Shown here: positions 6,443 to 9,686 of the stretch, one piece after another
How the letters are laid out: each line of letters starts with the position of its first letter
Numbering within the stretch: the first letter of the stretch is position 1
Assembly (NCBI GenBank): GCA_041619575.1
Contig: JBFKDP010000140.1
Span: 1 to 9,686 of the forward strand
Direction: 5' to 3'
DNA: 9,686 bases
Source of the DNA: Litorivivens sp041619575
GTDB taxonomy: Bacteria > Pseudomonadota > Gammaproteobacteria > Pseudomonadales > Spongiibacteraceae
The notes under the pieces: generated by a model
Seen by the model: the letters and a program-made list of their open reading frames with translations, nothing else
Databases searched by the model: none
What the model was told of the DNA's origin: nothing
Position numbers and translations under genes: made by a program

Positions 6443-7432
6443 ATGACCGCATATTCTGTTCTTGATCTGTGTTCAATCTGCGAAGGATCGAGCGTCGCTG
6501 ATGCATTGCATAACTCAGCATCCTTAGCCCGTCACGCGGAAGCTCTGGGATACCGCCGATTCTGGCTGGCGGAGCATCACAACTTTCCGGGTATTGCCAG
6601 TGCGGCTACCCCCCTGGTGATTAGTCACGTCGCTGCGGCAACGAGCTCGATACGCGTTGGTGCCGGCGGCATTATGTTGCCCAACCATGCGCCATTGGTG
6701 ATTGCTGAGCAATTCGGCACTCTGGAGGCGCTATACCCGGGCCGGATTGATCTTGGCCTTGGGCGGGCGCCGGGCACTGATATGGTGACGGTGAATGCCC
6801 TGCGTCGTAACCTCGATGGCGATGTCGATCAGTTTCCCAAGGACGTGGTGGAGTTATTGCGCTATCTCGGTGAGCCGGAAACTGGGCAAGCGGTCGTTGC
6901 AACGCCCGGCGCAGGCTCTCATATTCCGGTCTGGATTCTTGGCTCGAGTTTATTTGGCGCCCAGTTGGCTGCCGCGCTGGGTCTACCCTTTGCCTTTGCT
7001 TCTCACTTCGCACCGGCTCAGCTTGATGAGGCGATTGCGCTCTACCGTAGTCGCTTTCGGCCGTCTGAGCACCTCGAGTCACCCTATGTCATGTTGGGAT
7101 TTAATATCATTGCGGCTGACAGGCAGGACGAGGCGGAGTATTTGGCCAGTTCTGTGCAAAGAGCTTTTGTAAACCTACGGCGCGGGCAACCCGGTAAATT
7201 ACAGCCACCAACGGAGCACTTCCGGGAAAGCCTGTCTCCGGCGGATCGCGCTTTGCTGGGCCAGATTATGTCCTGCTCTGCAATCGGGAATGTGGACACC
7301 GTTAAAGAAGTGGTAAGCCACTTTGTGGATAGAACCGATGCTGATGAGCTGATGGTTGCCTCGCAGATTTATTCCCACGATGCGCGCTTGCGTTCCTATG
7401 AATTGGCAGCCAGTGTTTTTGGCGTGCAATAA
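6443..7432 (+). CDS. yhbW: YhbW-like luciferase-family (LLM class) flavin-dependent monooxygenase
   Basis: This 329-residue cytoplasmic TIM-barrel flavoenzyme of the bacterial luciferase superfamily uses reduced FMN and oxygen to oxidise an organic substrate. It is close to E. coli YhbW along its full length: EGSS near the N-terminus (14-17), WLAEHHN (41-47), MLPNHAPLVIAEQFGTL (78-94), YPGRIDLGLGRAPGTD (98-113), IPVWILGSS (161-169) and LPFAFASHFAP (181-191), with TDADE near the C-terminus. The substrate of YhbW itself is not known, so none is assigned here. The start is fixed by AAAGGA at 6432-6437, 5 bases before the ATG. It lies 122 bases downstream of the MarR gene on the same strand and may be read from that transcript or from its own promoter. 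The perfect inverted repeat at 6308-6324 suggests shared control with the receptor operon. Confidence 0.9.
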   Translation: MTAYSVLDLCSICEGSSVADALHNSASLARHAEALGYRRFWLAEHHNFPGIASAATPLVISHVAAATSSIRVGAGGIMLPNHAPLVIAEQFGTLEALYPGRIDLGLGRAPGTDMVTVNALRRNLDGDVDQFPKDVVELLRYLGEPETGQAVVATPGAGSHIPVWILGSSLFGAQLAAALGLPFAFASHFAPAQLDEAIALYRSRFRPSEHLESPYVMLGFNIIAADRQDEAEYLASSVQRAFVNLRRGQPGKLQPPTEHFRESLSPADRALLGQIMSCSAIGNVDTVKEVVSHFVDRTDADELMVASQIYSHDARLRSYELAASVFGVQ

Positions 7433-7463
7433 AAAAGCCGAGTACAAAAGCTCTGTACTCGGC
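7431..7463 (-). terminator. intrinsic terminator of the second TonB receptor
   Basis: A 10-bp perfect stem (GCCGAGTACA / TGTACTCGGC, 7437-7446 and 7454-7463) has a 7-base loop and is followed on the minus strand by six T residues (7436-7431). The T-run overlaps the TAA stop of the convergent monooxygenase gene. On the plus strand no T-run follows the hairpin, so it should act mainly on transcripts from the receptor, whose stop is 20 bases upstream at 7484. Confidence 0.85.
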
Positions 7464-7483
7464 GAGGCCTTCCGGGAGTGGAA

Positions 7484-9686
7484 TCAGAATAGGACGTCGA
7501 AATCCCATTTCAGGCGCAGGCCGTAGAGGCGGGGCGGTGCGAGTGTCACCGTGCGTCCGAAATCCTGTTGCAATAGAGACTGGAAGTAGTCTTTGTCTTT
7601 GGCGTTTTCCACGTAGGCGGTCAGTTGCAGGCCTAGCGGATCATAAAAATAGGACAGTCGCGCATTCCAGGTTTCGTACTGATCCTGTTCATAAAATGGC
7701 GAGTTTTGTGGCGTCGTATTGAACCCGCTGTTGTAGTAGTAATCGACCCCTAATTCGAAATCTCCCAAACTTCCCATATGAAAGAGCTGATTGAGTGAAA
7801 GGAATGAGGTGAATTTGGGGGTTCGGACTACATCATTGCCGGTAAAGTCGCGAGAGGTGTCACCCGTTAGTGCGTCGGAACCGAAGTAGAGGCCAGAGTC
7901 ATCATCGTAGCCCGAGCCATCCTTGTAGTCGGTGTAAACGGCATCGAGGTAGGTCGCGCCGCCAGATATTGCCAGGCCGGGATTGAGGTTGGGCATGGGC
8001 TGCCAACGAAAATCGGCTTCTGCACCTTTAATTTCAGCAGTGCCCGCATTCTTGAAGGTAACAATGCCTCCTGATGCCATCGATACAATTGCAGTGAGCA
8101 GGCCGTCAATCTCGGTTTTGAATACCGCACCGTTCACACGCAACGTGCCATCCATCCAGTCGGACTTGAACCCGAGTTCATAGGCTGTGGCTTCTTCACG
8201 TTCAACGGGGTCCGGATCAGTAAAGAAATTGACTATGTTGTAGGTGGGGCTTTTGTACCCACGCTGGGCCGAGGCAAATATCTGAAAATCATCCCAGGGC
8301 CGTATCTGGATGGCGATACGGGGCGAGGTTGTTGTGTCTTCTAGATCAGGCGCGCTGAAATTAAGCAGGCGGATATTGCGAGACTGGTCGCCGGATTCAA
8401 AGTACTCATTTGGCGGTGTGCCAACTGTTGGGTCGACAATGTCCAGATAGCTGTTAGTAATGCCCCGCGTTTCTTCCTGATAGCGCACTCCAAGTGTTAT
8501 ATCAAGCCAGTCGGTGGCAAACCATGTAGCCTGCATATAAGCAGAATCAGACTCAGTGGTAAGAATACCGCCGTTGCCGAGCACAATATCCGGGGCCTGG
8601 TTGATTATCTGCCCGACGGTATTGCCAAGCCCGGAAAGCGCCGCGACCTGATTCAGCTGATTGGCAAGGGATGAGATGCCGGCAATATTGTTAAGAAAGC
8701 CTGGGCCATTTACGGTGAAGTACAGGCTGCCGAAGCCACCCTCGCCAGTCAGTCTGTAGAGACCGGCTACCCACTCTACGTGATCTGATAGCGGAGAGTT
8801 CTCATTGGATAGAAACTGCAACTCATAGGTTTTTTGATAATTGTACTGATCGTTACTGTAGAAAGTTGCCTGTGAGGTCTCAGTGGAATCGTAGTCATAT
8901 CTGGCCTCGTCAACGGTCGCGTCGTTATCAGAATAGATCAGCTTTACATCAGCGAAGTCGGTAATCCATTCCAGAGTTGCCCCGTACAAAATATTGGTGG
9001 TGGCATTACCGCCCTGGTAGTTGTTGTGCCACTCTCTATCGGGCACGTCGGGTTCAACACCGCCAGCAAAGGTTGGCGCAGGGCGCGTATTTTCCTGAGA
9101 CAGGGAATTGCTGTTAAATTGCTTGCTGTAGGCGCCAACAAGCGTGAGATTCAGCGTGTCGCTGGCTTCAAAGCGTAGCTTTAGGCGGCCACCTTCAACA
9201 AAGTCCTCTTTCATAGGGCCGGGGCGACCGAATATAGTGTTTTCGCCGTAGAGTTCCTGGTTTTCTTTGTACATTGTCACGGTAGCTCCCGAGCGCTCGG
9301 TAAAAGGCATACCGAGATAGAGCTGATAGGACTCTGCATTGTAGTTGCCGAGATCAGCTGTCAATGTGCCGACAAACTCTTCGGGTGGGTCTTCGGTGAT
9401 GATATTGATCGCTCCGCCAGTTGCATTGCGGCCGAAAAGGGTACCTTGTGGTCCCTTGAGAACTTCCACGCGCTTGACCGGACCGATGGTGTCCTGCTTG
9501 CCCTGACTTGGGCCGATGTTCATGCCGTCTATGTAGGTAGCAACGCTCGGGTCGGCATTTGGGAGAAAGGCATCTGTGCCTACTCCCCTTAGATAGATGA
9601 CGCTGTAGCCGTAGGTATAGGTATAAGTCAGTCCCGGTGTGATCCGCTGCAGCCCCGCTGTGGCATCCACCCCAAAAGCGTCCAGC
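7484..9686 (-). CDS. second TonB-dependent outer-membrane receptor (N-terminus beyond right edge)
   Basis: This is a TonB-dependent receptor with about 733 residues in the window. The frame stays open to the right edge (LDAFG before the GTG at 9670), so that GTG is not the real start; the signal peptide, TonB box and first part of the plug are missing. Visible plug motifs are IYLRGVGTD, DPSVATYIDG and VEVLKGPQGTLFGRNATGGAINII. The barrel follows, with long acidic, Asp/Asn/Tyr-rich segments likely to be extracellular loops. It ends in RLYGLRLKWDFDVLF, with the terminal Phe typical of outer-membrane barrels recognised by BamA. It shares the plug signature with the receptor at 2538-5123 but differs clearly in the barrel, so this is not a recent duplication. 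It is convergent with the monooxygenase gene and has its own terminator. The ligand is unknown. Confidence 0.92.
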   Translation of the reverse strand, partial: LDAFGVDATAGLQRITPGLTYTYTYGYSVIYLRGVGTDAFLPNADPSVATYIDGMNIGPSQGKQDTIGPVKRVEVLKGPQGTLFGRNATGGAINIITEDPPEEFVGTLTADLGNYNAESYQLYLGMPFTERSGATVTMYKENQELYGENTIFGRPGPMKEDFVEGGRLKLRFEASDTLNLTLVGAYSKQFNSNSLSQENTRPAPTFAGGVEPDVPDREWHNNYQGGNATTNILYGATLEWITDFADVKLIYSDNDATVDEARYDYDSTETSQATFYSNDQYNYQKTYELQFLSNENSPLSDHVEWVAGLYRLTGEGGFGSLYFTVNGPGFLNNIAGISSLANQLNQVAALSGLGNTVGQIINQAPDIVLGNGGILTTESDSAYMQATWFATDWLDITLGVRYQEETRGITNSYLDIVDPTVGTPPNEYFESGDQSRNIRLLNFSAPDLEDTTTSPRIAIQIRPWDDFQIFASAQRGYKSPTYNIVNFFTDPDPVEREEATAYELGFKSDWMDGTLRVNGAVFKTEIDGLLTAIVSMASGGIVTFKNAGTAEIKGAEADFRWQPMPNLNPGLAISGGATYLDAVYTDYKDGSGYDDDSGLYFGSDALTGDTSRDFTGNDVVRTPKFTSFLSLNQLFHMGSLGDFELGVDYYYNSGFNTTPQNSPFYEQDQYETWNARLSYFYDPLGLQLTAYVENAKDKDYFQSLLQQDFGRTVTLAPPRLYGLRLKWDFDVLF

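Noticed and set aside
6672..7082. Minus-strand frame of 136 codons opposite the monooxygenase gene
   Set aside because: The composition (rich in Arg, Gln, Pro and Ser) is that of an antisense shadow of a well-conserved YhbW-like gene.
2538..9686. The two TonB receptors as a recent tandem duplication
   Set aside because: They share only the usual plug motifs; barrel sequences and lengths differ along their whole extent.
1..9686. CRISPR array, insertion sequence, toxin-antitoxin pair or phage genes
   Set aside because: No regularly spaced repeats, transposase or integrase motifs, or small paired genes were found on either strand.

Overview
The window looks like chromosomal DNA from a free-living, probably marine gammaproteobacterium. 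The base composition is moderate, tRNA-Pro(GGG) carries an encoded CCA end, the two TonB-dependent receptors are of the EEVFVTARKR / RGPQGTLFG type, and there is a BLUF blue-light sensor. Relatives of the OM60/NOR5 (Halieaceae) or Spongiibacteraceae groups would fit, but this placement is inference from gene content and is not proven by the sequence.

Layout, left to right. (1) Positions 2-496 hold the C-terminal end of an MscS-type mechanosensitive channel, cut by the left edge. (2) A short spacer rich in small palindromes leads to tRNA-Pro(GGG) at 584-660 and a very strong intrinsic terminator at 673-702. (3) A noncoding stretch with a 10-bp direct repeat precedes a short single-domain BLUF photoreceptor (972-1418). 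(4) On the minus strand, running toward it, is a two-gene operon: a complete TonB-dependent receptor (5123-2538) followed ten bases later by a ten-helix membrane protein (2527-1448) that closely resembles the animal TM6SF1/TM6SF2 (EXPERA-domain) proteins. (5) Divergent from this operon, across an 81-base intergenic region, is a tandem MarR-MarR fusion regulator (5205-6320). It is followed on the same strand by a YhbW-like flavin-dependent monooxygenase (6443-7432). (6) Convergent with the monooxygenase is a second TonB-dependent receptor (minus strand, from beyond the right edge to 7484), ending in an intrinsic terminator.

How the parts may work together (inference). The operon promoter can be read on the minus strand as TTGATT, 17 bp, TATAAA, and an inverted repeat TAACT-CT-AGTTA fills the spacer between the two boxes. 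A perfect 17-bp inverted repeat built on the same TTAACT/AGTTAA half-site overlaps the stop codon of the MarR gene, just upstream of the monooxygenase gene. This suggests that the double-MarR protein controls both the receptor/TM6SF operon and the monooxygenase. A consistent reading is a small regulon for taking up and oxidising a hydrophobic compound such as a sterol, terpenoid, lipid or aromatic: an outer-membrane receptor, an inner-membrane EXPERA-fold protein that binds or isomerises the compound, a flavin monooxygenase, and a ligand-sensing repressor. The TonB receptor to TM6SF-like pairing is the most unusual item here. The substrate cannot be told from the sequence.
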